64,000 bases of DNA, taken from assembly GCF_020520425.1 (NCBI RefSeq), contig NC_079491.1, forward strand, positions 36,115,027 to 36,179,026, written 5' to 3'. The position numbers and the translations under genes were made by a program. Source of the DNA: Spinacia oleracea (lineage: Eukaryota; Streptophyta; Magnoliopsida; Caryophyllales; Amaranthaceae). The first letter of the stretch is position 1, and each line of letters opens with the position of its first letter. Below, piece by piece: positions 47,040 through 57,761 of this stretch. A model generated the notes under the pieces. That model was not told where the DNA came from. It did no database searches and worked only from the letters and a program-made list of their open reading frames with translations.

Positions 47040-48001
47040 CTTTAGCTTGTATGTATACAGCTTTGCTGATGACATGCTTTCATGTGTTTTCTATCATGGC
47101 ATATTCCATGATGATCCTATGATGAACCACTATTGCACTTGCTTTGTTGGTGAGTAGTATTATTAAAGCATGACTTTTAGAGCTAACTTGCAGGTGCAGT
47201 AATATCACTATTTCGGGATTGGGAATGTTGAGATTGTTTTACTTGCATGTTTTATAAACTCTTTATTTAATAATACTAGACGTAGGTTTGTAGTTAATGG
47301 ATTGTTTTTAAATTTGGATTTTATTAGGGCCTTTAATGGTTCTGATTTGTAAGGAGGCCATTACCTATTTATTCCAGTTTTAAAAGTTAGTTACTAGTTC
47401 CGCTACGTTATTCTGGTACTATCCTTAACTGTTATCATGGTGGCAGTAGTATTCTAGTCATTCTTTTTATTTTTCAAGAAAACAGTTTTAGAAAAACAAG
47501 GAATTATGACGGTGTTACTGTAGGGGGCTAATTTTTCTTGTATATTGTATTTTTGAATGTAAGTTTTAGAGGCTTGAAAAATTATTATTCAATTTTCCTA
47601 AACACACTAAATATGGAACGATTTATCGAGAAGCATGCCTACGAGAGTTGGATCGATTTTTGACAATTCAACCCCAAAGTGATCCAATTTCAAAGTCACG
47701 CAAATGACGTTAACCGGTTTTTGAACATTGAAAAATCGAAAATCAAGATAAATTAAGACCCCTACGACTTTGAACATTGAATTTAGACGGAGTCGCCACC
47801 AAACTTTTTAAGGGTCAGTTTGAAGGAAATGTGTCCTTCACCCAAGGTGCATTAGTCTAATACCAAGGTTCGGAAACCACAATAAGTCTGCCAATGAGAA
47901 CAACAACCATAATAAGGCTCCAGGTAAACTACTCGTGATGAGTAGAAATGAAGCCTTAACGTTCTGCAGACGTAGTTTATGGTATTTTTTCTATTAACTT
48001 C
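47040..48001. other. Decayed retroelement sequence upstream of the pol remnant
   Basis: No open gene. 47770-47830 holds GACGGAGTCGCCACCAAAC, whose complement GGTGGCGACTCCG resembles a gypsy PBS region in reverse, suggesting an old LTR junction. The rest is unassigned. Confidence 0.35.
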
Positions 48002-49653
48002 GTGCTAGTTAAAACATTGTTTGATTTGGGGGCGACTTATTCTTTTGTTTCATACTCTTTTGTTAAAAGTCTGAAGTTAGTAGATTTTGAAATGATTAAT
48101 GTACCTGTTAGTATGCCTACTGGTGTAACCATAAGGTGTACCAAATTGTTTAAGAACTTGCCTTTGAAGATAAAAGATTGTGTTTATCCTTCTAAATTGA
48201 TAAAGTTTAATCTGAGGGACCTAGCTGTTATTCCGGGGATGGACTGGCTAAGTTTGTACAATGCTAAGATAGACTACGAAATTCAGAAAGTAAGTTTAAG
48301 GAACCCTATTGGAAAGTTGACATCATATAGACTTTTTGAGAAATCCAAGAACCTTGAGTTATTTCTGTAATGCAAGTGAGGAAGTTAATGAAAAAGGAGT
48401 GTGAACTAAATTATTGTAGTGTGCTAGATGTGAGTAAAGAGGTTGAACGGAAGATCGAGGATGTCCCAATTGTGAATGAATTCATGGATGTGTCCCCTAG
48501 TAAGATTGCAGGTATGCCACCTACTAGAGTCGTTGAGTTCACTATAGACTTAGTTCCTGGAACGACACCTATATATATCTAAAGCACCTTCTAGAATGGC
48601 ACCCCCTGAAATGAGTAAATTGAAAACACAGTTGCAAGAGTTATTCGATAAGGGTTATTTTAGGCCTAGTGCATCACCATGGGGAGCTCATGCGTTGTTT
48701 ATTAAGAAGGAAATGAGAGTGTGAGATTGTGTATCAATTTTAGGGAGATAAATAATGTAACCATCAAGAACAAGTATCCTTTGCATAGGATAAATGACCT
48801 ATTTGATCAATTGAATGGGGCAAGTGTGTTCTCGAAGATCGATTTACGTTCGGGGTATTACCAGTGAGGGTAGCTGAGAAGGATATACCTAAGACTGCAT
48901 TTAGGACTCATTATGATCATTATGGTTTACAGTAATGCCTTTTGGGTTAACCAATGCACCTGCCATAGTTATGGATTTGATGAATAGGATTTTCCACGAA
49001 TTCCTTGATAAGTTCGTTGTTGTATTCATTTGATGGTATCCTTGATATATTCAAAGAATGATAAAGAGCATGACGAACAGTTGAGGATTATATTGGAGAC
49101 GCTTAGGAAGAATCTAGTTTTATGTAAATGAAATATACAAATCTTGAAGTCATGTGTATAGAAGTGACACCGACGGAAAAGTGGTTTTAGGACTAAATTG
49201 ATTGAAAACTATGTTACGTAAGGGAATAAATTTAAGAGAAGATTCGAGTGGTCCAGGATCGTTAGAAATCATTTGTTGTCTTGAGAAGATGGGAAAGTCC
49301 ATGAAAGGCGTAACGAGGTTCGGTAAAAAGGGAAAGTCGAGCAGAAGGAGTCTTTGTAGATCCTGCTAAGACCCAATCTTTGAGTGAGTGACCTACTCCA
49401 AAGAACATGTCTGATATCCGAAGTTTTCTAGGCCTAGCTGGCTATTATAAGAGGTTTGTGAGAGATTTTTTGAAGAGAGAAAAACCAATGACCAATCTGA
49501 TGAAAAAGGAATCAATTCGAGTGGAGTGAGAAATGTGAGGAAACTTTCCAGATTTTAAAAGAGCGTTTAACCTCTGCACCTGATTTGACACTGCCTGATG
49601 GAATGAGGGGTTTGAGGTGTATAGTGGTGCTTCGAAGAATGGCTTGGGGTGTG
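48002..49653 (+). pseudogene. Chromovirus-like gypsy pol remnant (protease, RT, connection)
   Basis: Protease at 48002-48368: LFDLGATYSFVS active-site block and VIPGMDWLS. RT pieces, now in several frames with stops: [12 protein letters not shown] (~48680), CINFREIN (~48732), [13 protein letters not shown] (~48830), [10 protein letters not shown] (~48940). The catalytic YxDD region near 49020-49040 is destroyed by a deletion and stop (VVVFI*). The connection/RNase H start reads IRSFLGLAGYYKRF (~49415) and GASKNGLGCV (~49625). Homology is cut at 49653 by a copia LTR. Confidence 0.8.
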
Positions 49654-51038
49654 TGTTGAAGGAAATAATGCCCTTGGTCCAAGTATGCATTCAATGTTAA
49701 GTCCAATAAATGCGGTTCAGTATTAATTAACAAGTTAATAATTCAGTGAGATCAAGTGAGCTGAATGCCTAGCTAGAAGCCGCTTCAGTTCAAGTGTAAT
49801 TAATGATATTAAAGCTTACTCTTGACTGAACCCGTAGGGTCACACAAATAGTACGTAAACGGATCAAGTATTTAATGGCATTAAATACTCCATCTTTGGA
49901 TATTCGGAATCGACGGATCTTGGTTTCAGTGGGAGCTGAGATCGTCACAAGCAAGAAAAGAATACTCCAGAAACGATGATATTACCGGAAACGGAAATAT
50001 GGATCGTATCGGAAATATAAATATTATCCAAGTCGTAGATGTTGCCGGAAACGGAAACATGGTACGTATCGGAAAATATTATCGGAAATGGAAATATTGC
50101 CGGAATCGGAAATATTGCCGGAAACGGAAATTTTGCCGGAAACGGAAATATTGCCGGAAACGGAAATATTGTCAGAATCGGAAATATTATCGGAATCGGA
50201 AAATAATTCCGGAAACGGAAATATTAAATATTTGTTCGAAACGGAAATTAATTCCGGAATCGGAAATATTAAATATTGTTCGTATCGGAAATGAATTCCG
50301 GAACCGGGAATTTAATCGGAAGTGTATCGTACGAATAAGCATCGGACGAGGCCTGCCGGACGAAGGCCCAGCAAGCCAAACGCGCGCCACACGCCAAGCC
50401 AAGGCAGCGCCCAGGCCCAGCGCGCGCCAAGGCCATGGCTGCGTTGTGGGCCTCGTGGCGTGGGCTGAGCGCGCGCGCGCATAGGCGCCCCTCGTGGGCT
50501 GCCGTGCGTGTGTGTGTTTGTGTTCATGCACGATTCCTAAAGCTATTAGGATTTGGTATATAATTAAATTCCTAATCCTAAAAGGATAAAATTAATTAAT
50601 TAGAGTTCTTATAGGATTCTAGTTTAATTAATTCGTATCCTAGTAGGATTCCAATTCCCTTTCCATACCTCTATAAATAAGAGCCTAGGGTCATAATTTA
50701 TAGACACAATTGAAGTATTCTAAAAGGTAAGTTTTTGAAAGAAAAATTCAGCCGTACACTTGCTACACAATAGCCGAAAATTCTTAGTAACCTTAAGGGC
50801 GATTCTAGTTGGTCAAACTTGAGGCGGATCCGGACGTACTGTGGACTATCTACGGAGGGACGACACTTGGAGTCCTGAAGACTTGTTCTTGTTCGGTTCG
50901 GGCGCAACTAGGGAGGGCACGCTACAAAGTGTATGCACCTAAAGTGTATGCTAAATGATTATGTGTAAATAATATGTTTCCTGGCATTAAGGTTTTTCCG
51001 CATGATTTATGTTTTGTCATATGTATCATAACCTAACA
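49654..51038 (+). repeat. Ty1/copia 5' LTR
   Basis: Begins TGTTGAAGGAAATAATGCCC and ends CCTAACA, followed at once by a copia-type PBS. 1,385 bp. Contains a 16-18-bp tandem array (~49980-50310), a GC-rich island (50340-50500) with CGCGCGCC and GCCCAGG repeats, and a TATA box (CTATAAAT, 50671-50678). The partner LTR is outside the window. The 5 bp before it are GTGTG. Confidence 0.8.
49980..50310. repeat. Tandem array of CCGGAAACGGAAATATTG-type units
   Basis: About 15 units of TTGCCGGAAACGGAAATA with A/T and C/T variants. The translation is a Lys/Arg/Tyr-rich artefact. Confidence 0.85.
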
Positions 51039-51039
51039 G

Positions 51040-51053
51040 TGGTATCACGAGCC
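51040..51053 (+). other. Primer binding site of the copia element
   Basis: TGGTATCACGAGCC: the common initiator-tRNA-Met copia PBS TGGTATCAGAGCC with one extra C. Confidence 0.75.
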
Positions 51054-52727
51054 TCTTATTATTTTCATAATCTAAATTGCATGAACATGGTTAAATTATA
51101 CAAATTTGCAAGGAATTAAAAGGGGTGATTAATTTTCGTAATTGTTAATTAATTGCAAATTGCGTTTATTTAATTATATGTACGCAGTTTTTCGGCAGAA
51201 TGTTCGTTACTCAACCAAAACGATTGATTTTTGTGTCAATTCCGCATGTAAAAGGCATTCCCAAATTCGAAGCCTAACTATGACTTTTCGAAGGTTTTAG
51301 TTTTTCGAACGCAAAAGTTTGTAAATTTAAGATGTTAAATTAAATATTTGTGATTCTTGTTGATAAATCTTGAATTTTTGATTGACCTACTGTATATGTT
51401 TAACAAGTTTGAATGCCTAGCCTTGTTAATTATGCAATCTAATTTGTAATTATAATTAATTTGTTAAAAATTCGAATAATTTAGAATTGATTTGATTTTC
51501 ATAATTAATTAATAAGTTAATTAGATACCTATGATTAAAAACCACCATAAAAATTGTTAATTTGTGTTAAATTTTAAATTTTTATGACCTAGATTTGAAT
51601 CCATGTTAATCGGAAATTATTTAATTAATAAATTTTTGATTTTTCGCCCTAAAATTTTGAAATTAATATGATTTATTAATTTGTCATTAATTTTGGAAAT
51701 AAAAGTTTTAATTTTTATGCAATTCGTTCATAAAACTTGCACGCACAAAGCAATGGACGCTACGTGTTACCCTTAAGGGGTGTTGTATAGTGCGGGCATG
51801 CGACGACGAGCAAGGGAGCTCGTCGCCCATGCGGTACGAATGCAGCCAGCAAGGCAATGGTGCGCGAGCACAAGGCAGTAGCCCTGCCTTGTGTCGTGTG
51901 CTATGCGCGATGGGCGAGTGGGCAAGGGCGAGAGGCAAGGCAGCGAGCAGTCGCGTGTGGGAAGCAAGCGAGCTGCGCCACAGCGCGCACTGCCTCGCGT
52001 AGCGAGCGCGGGCTCGCGCGCAGCGAGCGCTGGCTCGCGTGCAACGAGCAATGCCTCGTGCAGCGAGCGCTGGCTCGCGCGCATCGAGCGCTGGCGCGCT
52101 CAGCGAGCACTGGCTCGCGTGCTTCGATTGATGCCTTGCGAGGGTAAGCAGCAGCAGACGCGACGCAGCACATAGGCTGCGCGCATCATGGCCAGCGATG
52201 GCTGCGTGCGTGTGGCCTATGGCTGTGCGTTGCGTGGTGATGTGCGTACCTTGTGTTACGATTAAATCGTTTTAAAATTTTAATTTGAAATTTTCAGTTC
52301 ATGTAATTTTAATTAATTTTAAAATTAATAATTTAAATTGTTTTCTTGGATTTTAATTTTGAATATTATAATGATGATAAATTTTATTTATTCTAATTAT
52401 TTTACTAAAATTAAAAATCTTGAATTAATTTAAATTCGACTGGAAATAAATTAAATGAGTGGATTCAATTATAAATTTATATGAGCTTTAAATTTTAATT
52501 AAATTTGTATGTTTCCGGTTAGACTAGAAATACATTTTTATGTTTAAAATTAGTAAAGCATATGAATTTATTGGTTTAAGTGGGAGCCCTTTTTAGTCAT
52601 AGACTCTTGATTAGGTCTACAAATCCTTTAAGGTTAAAACAACTTGATTAGAATTATTAAGGACTGAATAATTGGTAGATTATTGGTGCCCTTGATTAAT
52701 TGCTGCAAATGTTTATGTGATGCATAC
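51054..52727 (+). other. Copia leader region
   Basis: The untranslated start of the copia interior: AT-rich, with a GC-rich island at 51780-52240. No gag is reached before copy B interrupts at 52728. Confidence 0.6.
51780..52240. repeat. GC-rich degenerate tandem array in the copia leader
   Basis: From ~51990 to 52125 a 20-22-bp unit like GCAGCGAGCGCTGGCTCGCG repeats about six times. Each unit is partly self-complementary (CGAGC...GCTCG). The flanks have looser GCGAGC and GGCAAGGC repeats. Sharply different from the ~25% GC surroundings. Confidence 0.8.
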
Positions 52728-54206
52728 TGTGAGGGGGTCGAAAAAGCACGAGGCTAATGCGTGACCTCGTCCCTCGTGGGTGTGACGCTTCTTTTTTGTC
52801 AAATCAAGTGTAATTGGATTTCCTGTGAGTTTATACCCAATTGACTAGTAATATAGGAGTCGCCATTCAGTTTTTAACGACAATGAGAAAAACTGACAAA
52901 ACCCGGTTATCGTGACATAAAGGGAGTGCAATTATGTTTGACCACGACGGTCGTAGGTTCCCTTGTGATCCCTGGTGGTGGGGATCGCTCAACTTTCACC
53001 CGCATGGTAGAGATTGAGGGTTCGGGGGATTGTAACTACCGAGAGGAGTACTCGCTCTTCGATAACTCCAGAGGCAGGATATCCTTACTAGCTCAGCATA
53101 AATAATTGAAGGGACATGCGTTAACTATTAAACTAATCTGAGTTGATTTTATCAATATGCAACATATAGTACTAGATCGAACGCGATTATCTGACTTAGA
53201 TTGTTTTAAGGGACCTAGCATGATAATCCAATTTCCCAAAAATATCATATTTATTAAGCGTGATCGAACAATCAGATTTTAGTTAGTTTAACAGTTCATA
53301 AAAGGGCGAGGAAAGAAATTAAACCATGGAAAAGGGACACATTACGACGCACCCTCGAGAGGTGCGTCACAGTTCTCAGAAAACTAACCACTTTGACTTT
53401 GCTATTTCTCCTTTTATTTAACGAATCTCAAATTATGGAACGGGATACGTTCTGTTCGATTTATGGATCGATTGCGACAGAACGCGTGATCAGTTTTGCA
53501 GCGTGAGGCTTAGGCTTAGGGGTTTAGAGTCAATACTCAGAATATAATTGTGTGTTGTTGTGTTCTTTTCACGTCGAACTTAAGGCCCTATTTATAGAAA
53601 AGAGTTCGTGGAAAGATAGAATTGCAGAACTCTAATCCACGAGGAATTAGGAAAAAACACGTACCAGGTATTTTCAGCGCCCAGGCCTGGGCGCCGAAGA
53701 TTTCGGCGCCCAGAGCCAGGCGTTGAAAATAGGGTCTGGGCTGTTTTTCTTAGTCAGATTCGGATTCCTAGATTCCGGAGTATTTGAGATTTAATTGAGT
53801 CCTTTAGTGCGTATTAACCTTGTGACGGGATGTGTCAGGGCCCGTTACGAACTCTAGGCTCGTTAGGATTTTAATTAATACGTGACTCTTACTTTCGAAT
53901 CATATTAGGAATAGGATTCTCTCGCAATTTTTATCTCATTTAGGATTTATGTTGGAGTGCAACACCTAATTCTGACAGGTTTCTATCTTTTATGACTTGC
54001 CACTTTTAACAACTACCCATTACGACAGTTACTATTTTTAGCAGGTTTCCATAAATAGCAGGTTTCTATAAATAGCAGGTTTCGGGTGAAATGAAAAGGG
54101 GAATTGAGATTCGTTATTTTATAGGAGATGCGTTGTCAAGTGGAGATTTACGTTTTCATCATCGAACCCTCCCTTTCGGGAATGGGGACAAAAGTAGGTG
54201 TCTACA
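52728..54206 (-). repeat. Copy B 3' LTR
   Basis: 1,479 bp. More similar to copy C's LTR than to copy A's (it shares the GACGNTTCTTTTT insertion near 52788). GC double palindrome at 53671-53730; TATA box (minus CTATAAATA) near 53587-53595. Confidence 0.88.
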
Positions 54207-54230
54207 GTTAGCCCCCACTTTGACTGAGTC
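54207..54230 (-). other. Polypurine tract of copy B
   Basis: Minus-strand CAAAGTGGGGGCTAAC abuts the LTR; the orientation proves this is a 3' LTR. Confidence 0.75.
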
Positions 54231-54639
54231 TTGGAATAAGACGATGGTCAAAGTACTAGACGGAGTGCGCCACACAAGCCATGGTGACCTGTTTTTGCGA
54301 GGGTCTCACGAGCCCCCGAGAGATAACATTTGACTTAAGGGTCATCACTTGGAGTGTCGACATATCCCTCACGTGTCATTGGGATTTGTCAACGGATAGT
54401 ATAGAAACTTCCTCACTTTGTCATTGGAAGGATCTAAAGAAGTGTAGAAACTCCCTCACTTTCTCATTGGGAGTAGGTACAGATGTTTTCGAAATCAAAG
54501 CTATAAAGTGTAATTGGGCCTGGCCAAGCCCAACCACGAGGTAAAAATGTTTTTAAAGATTCTCATTTTCAAGGCTAGTTAAACGAGAAAACCCCCTTGT
54601 TTTTATGGGACGTAAAACGAAGGAAAATCCAGCACATCG

Positions 54640-54925
54640 TTCTTTTTTGGAAAAACGGAAAACCAATCCTTTAATTTTTGGAAAAAAGGGAAAACCAATC
54701 TCATCGTTCTTTTTTGGAAAAACGGAAAACCAATCCTTTAATTTTTAGAAAAAGGGAAAACCGATCCTTTAGTTTTTGGAAAAAGGGAAAACCGATCACA
54801 TCGTTCTTTTTTGGAAAAACGGAAAACCAATCCTTTAATTTTTGGAAAAAGGGAAAACCGATCCTTTAATTTTTGGAAAAAGGGAAAATCGATCCTTTAA
54901 TTTTTGGAAAAAGGGAAAACCGATA
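54640..54925. repeat. ~31-bp tandem array with higher-order structure
   Basis: Units of CCTTTAATTTTTGGAAAAAG plus GGAAAACCGAT, interleaved three times with an ATCGTTCTTTTTTGGAAAAA variant. Counterpart of 16684-16944 but expanded in a different pattern. Confidence 0.85.
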
Positions 54926-54944
54926 AAGGTTATCGCTGCAGCGA

Positions 54945-55210
54945 CTAAGGACCTGCGCGGTTAGTGACGCAGACCCCGCCGGCTAAAGATGGCGAGCCTG
55001 TCCGCTAAGGGTGGACACCCCGTCCGATAGAAGTGGACGAATCTGTTTTTGAAATTTGAAGATAAGGACCTACGCGGTTTGTGACGTAGACCCCGCCGGC
55101 TAAAGATGGCGAGCCTATTTTGAATTTGAAGACTTTATTTTTCGAAAACTGAGGACCTGCGCGGCTAGTGAAGCAGACCCCGCCCGTTGAAGGTGGGCGA
55201 GCCCATTTTG
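54945..55210. repeat. GACCTGCGCGG hairpin repeats (copy B), three modules
   Basis: Modules start near 54949, 55066 and 55152, each GACCTRCGCGG...GCAGACCCCGCC...GGCGAGCC. Confidence 0.75.
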
Positions 55211-55942
55211 AATTTCTTTCTTTCTTTTCATTTTGCCTATGTAGAAGGGCTTTTGTGATTACACCTGTTGGTGGGTCGCAACCTTTCCTGATTAGGTGTG
55301 TCCTATAAGTGGGCCCACACTGAGTATATTTCTGTTAGCGATATTTTTAAAATACCGTTTTTTTTCTTTTCTTTTTTTGAGATTATCCAAACACGGGACT
55401 TGTGTATAGCGCGACCCGGGAATGTGATTTTGATCGCGCACTCTCTGTTGGAGTATACTTTTCGCGAGCCCCCAAGCACTCGGGCTTTGGTGGTCATTTT
55501 TCGCATACTTCATAACGTCTTTTAATCATGTTTGGGGTCGAACTCGTATGTGCGAGCGACCTTTCATAGTGGTGTGCTACTTTGGCGAAGTCATGGGGTG
55601 CGACTTCAGTCTTCGGGTGACAAGGTTTAATATCATTCGGTTTAGCTTGGCCCGATTTAATCCTTTGACAGACAGACATTTTTTATTTGAGAAACCAACG
55701 ACTTAACAACATTTTTTGGTGTTTCGAAGAATGACCTTGATATTTTTTGTTTTGAAAAGTGTACATATATGTTTCTTGAGACAAGTCTAAGTTTCGACCA
55801 AGTTTTACCATTCATTTTTGCTATTTGGGAGCTTAAAGGTGCTTTTGGGCTTGATCTTAATTGTACATAGGGCCTCGTGTCTAGCAACATGTTTTAAGTC
55901 TTTTCCTGCTCCGCGTTTTGTGAAATCTGGGCCTTGGGCTGC

Positions 55943-56003
55943 ATTTTCGGCGCCCAAGGCTGGGCGTTAAATATTTCGGCGCCCAGCTTCGGGCGCTGAA
56001 AGT
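55943..56003. repeat. GC double palindrome upstream of the antisense gene
   Basis: GGCGCCCAAGGCTGGGCGTT, spacer ATATTTC, GGCGCCCAGCTTCGGGCGCT; 80 bp before the TATA box of the antisense gene. Confidence 0.85.
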
Positions 56004-56082
56004 CCTTTCCTGGCGAATTTTGACTTTCGAATTTCTTAACGCGTTTCCGAATGGGATCAGGATGTCACTTGATGCGTTCAGC

Positions 56083-56090
56083 TATATATA
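56083..56090 (+). promoter_or_regulatory. TATA box of the antisense gene
   Basis: GC-TATATATA-GGGG, 80 bp before the ATG, on the strand opposite to the host element. Confidence 0.6.
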
Positions 56091-56170
56091 GGGGCTAGAT
56101 ACGTCCCTATTTTCCATCACTCTCAATTTCCTTTTTTTTTGCTGTGTTTTAATTACTCCTTGCTTTTGTC

Positions 56171-57761
56171 ATGTCGATTCCCACTTTCTCACTCCAACGG
56201 GCTGTTAGGCGTTGGCTACGGGCCCTTAATCCTACAGAAAAGGCTTTATTGAAAGAATACCACTTAGAGGCACTTTTAGGCTTACAACAAATTAATATTG
56301 ACTATAATTTTCTGCACGCAGCCCTAAGCTTTTGGGACTCCGATCATCATGTTTTTGTCTTTCGGGGCAACGAAATATGTCCTTTGCTAGATGAATTTGC
56401 TGCGATCCTTGGTTATCCTACTAATGCTACCCCCGCCACTCCTGGCACTATCGAAGAGAGTAAAACAACCATAGGGGCTTTCCTAGGACTAGATGCTAAC
56501 ATGCTTGTTGAAGTTGTTGTAGGTGATGAGGTTAATTTGGCAAAACTTGTAAAACACCACTTTAGGCCTAGTAAGAATATGACCGAACAGAAATTGAATA
56601 TTCGAGCCCTTGTATTTTGCTTGTTGAATCTTTATTTGCTGTCGAATAACAATGGCGAGTTCGGTGACATAAGGTTGATCCCCTTGATTAACCAGATGGA
56701 AAGTTGCTATTCTATTATGCCGTTGGTTGTTGCCGAGACTTTGCTGAGTGCGGATGAGCTGAAGAAGGATGCCAAATCTGAACATTTTAAGGGAAGCCCC
56801 CTATTACTACAGGTAATCGATTTTTCTTGCGCACGTACACACACATTTATTTTTGCATACACATTTTTATTCGTCCTGCCTTGGGGCTGAGTTTCAGCGC
56901 CCAGGGCTGGGCGCTGGAATTTTCGGCGCCTGGTCCTGGGCGTTGAAACTGCGCCCCAGGAACCGTTTTCTTTTATTATTATTTTTTGATCGTACCCGTT
57001 TTTTGCAGATTTGGCTCGTGGAACGACTTAGACTCTTGGAAGCTCCTGCCGATCCTAAACACTATCGCCCTATAGCCTTGGGTAACCGAAAATACTTGCA
57101 CCAAGGTCAGGACGAGGCCGAATGGGCCTCCTTTTTTACTTATGGCATTTGTTCTATTAAGTGGGTGGTACCATGGTGGGGTTTGACTAGTATGACGGGG
57201 GTTTCTGATGTATCGGTTTATGTTTCCTTGTTGGGGCTATCTCGACCCATTTATATTTTCCCTTACCGAGTCATGCGTCAATATGGTTTAAGGCAGACTA
57301 TCCCCTTTTCTGATACGGTACCACCTAAGGTAGCGGCCTTTTCACAAGCACGGGTTCTAGCGTGGGCTAAGTATTATGATGGTCTCCCGCGTTGGGCCGT
57401 AGCTACAAATGGCTTTGTGGGTCTTTCTGAAAACAACAAGTTGTGGATGAGCTCCGATGATAAAGCTGTGAGGACCGAGGCTCGAAATGGGGAGCCGGCT
57501 GAGCTTTTGATACCTCGTATTCGTGTTAAGTATGAGGGTCCTGATTCTGCCAAACCTCGTACCTATGGTATTAAGACTCTGAAAGCTCGTCCTGATCGAA
57601 CTCGAAAGGAAGTTCCTCCCTGTTCCAGTTTCAGGCCTAAAAAGATGCCTAACATGAAGGGGCCTACTGTTGTTAAAAGAAATGCAAGCTCTCGCGGAGA
57701 TCGTCGCCGGAACAATGTATGGGTTAGGAAGGCTCAACCGCCTGTAGAAACAGTGGTGTAG
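56171..57761 (+). CDS. Antisense plant-mobile-domain-like gene in copy B, two exons (464 aa, 3' truncated)
   Basis: It runs opposite to the element, between its 3' LTR and where pol would be, as described for antisense ORFs of Tat/Retand elements (from memory). Exons 56171-56812 and 57009-57761 join at CTACAG|GTAATC and TTTGCAG|ATTTGG, giving LLLQ-IWLVERL in frame. The protein resembles the plant mobile domain / DUF7745 group: ALSFWDSDHHVFVFRGNE, CPLLDEFAAILGYP in exon 1; YVSLLGLSRPIYIFPYRVMR and then QYGLRQTIP in exon 2. The tail is basic (RPKKMP, RGDRRRN). The 196-bp intron contains a GC double palindrome. The TAG stop comes from the LTR of copy C, so the true C-terminus is lost. Role unknown. 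Confidence 0.7.
56891..56950. repeat. GC double palindrome inside the antisense-gene intron
   Basis: CAGCGCCCAGGGCTGGGCGC, spacer, GGCGCCTGGTCCTGGGCGTT, then GCGCCCCAGG. It fills about a third of the intron. Confidence 0.88.

Larger units (their letters stand above)
52728..57756 (-). mobile_element. LARD-family element, copy B (cut at 57756)
   Basis: Minus-strand 3' LTR, PPT and 3' interior, then an antisense gene. Its remaining interior and 5' LTR lie beyond copy C, outside the window. The first 1.4 kb of interior aligns with copy A; beyond ~55670 it differs, copy A having only filler where copy B has the antisense gene. The 5 bp before it are CATAC. Confidence 0.78.

Noticed and set aside
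49999..50531. Lys/Arg/Tyr-rich ORFs in the copia LTR
   Set aside because: Products of the CCGGAAACGGAAATATTG repeat; the LTR is non-coding.
51773..52175. Overlapping Arg/Ala/Ser-rich ORFs on both strands
   Set aside because: They are translations of the GC-rich tandem array in the copia leader.
56853..57008. Protein segment with FQRPGLGAGIFGAW upstream of the second exon of the antisense gene
   Set aside because: This is the GC double palindrome read through the intron. Similar peptides arise wherever the palindrome occurs (e.g. 20788-21021, 62060-62443), so such predicted proteins are artefacts.
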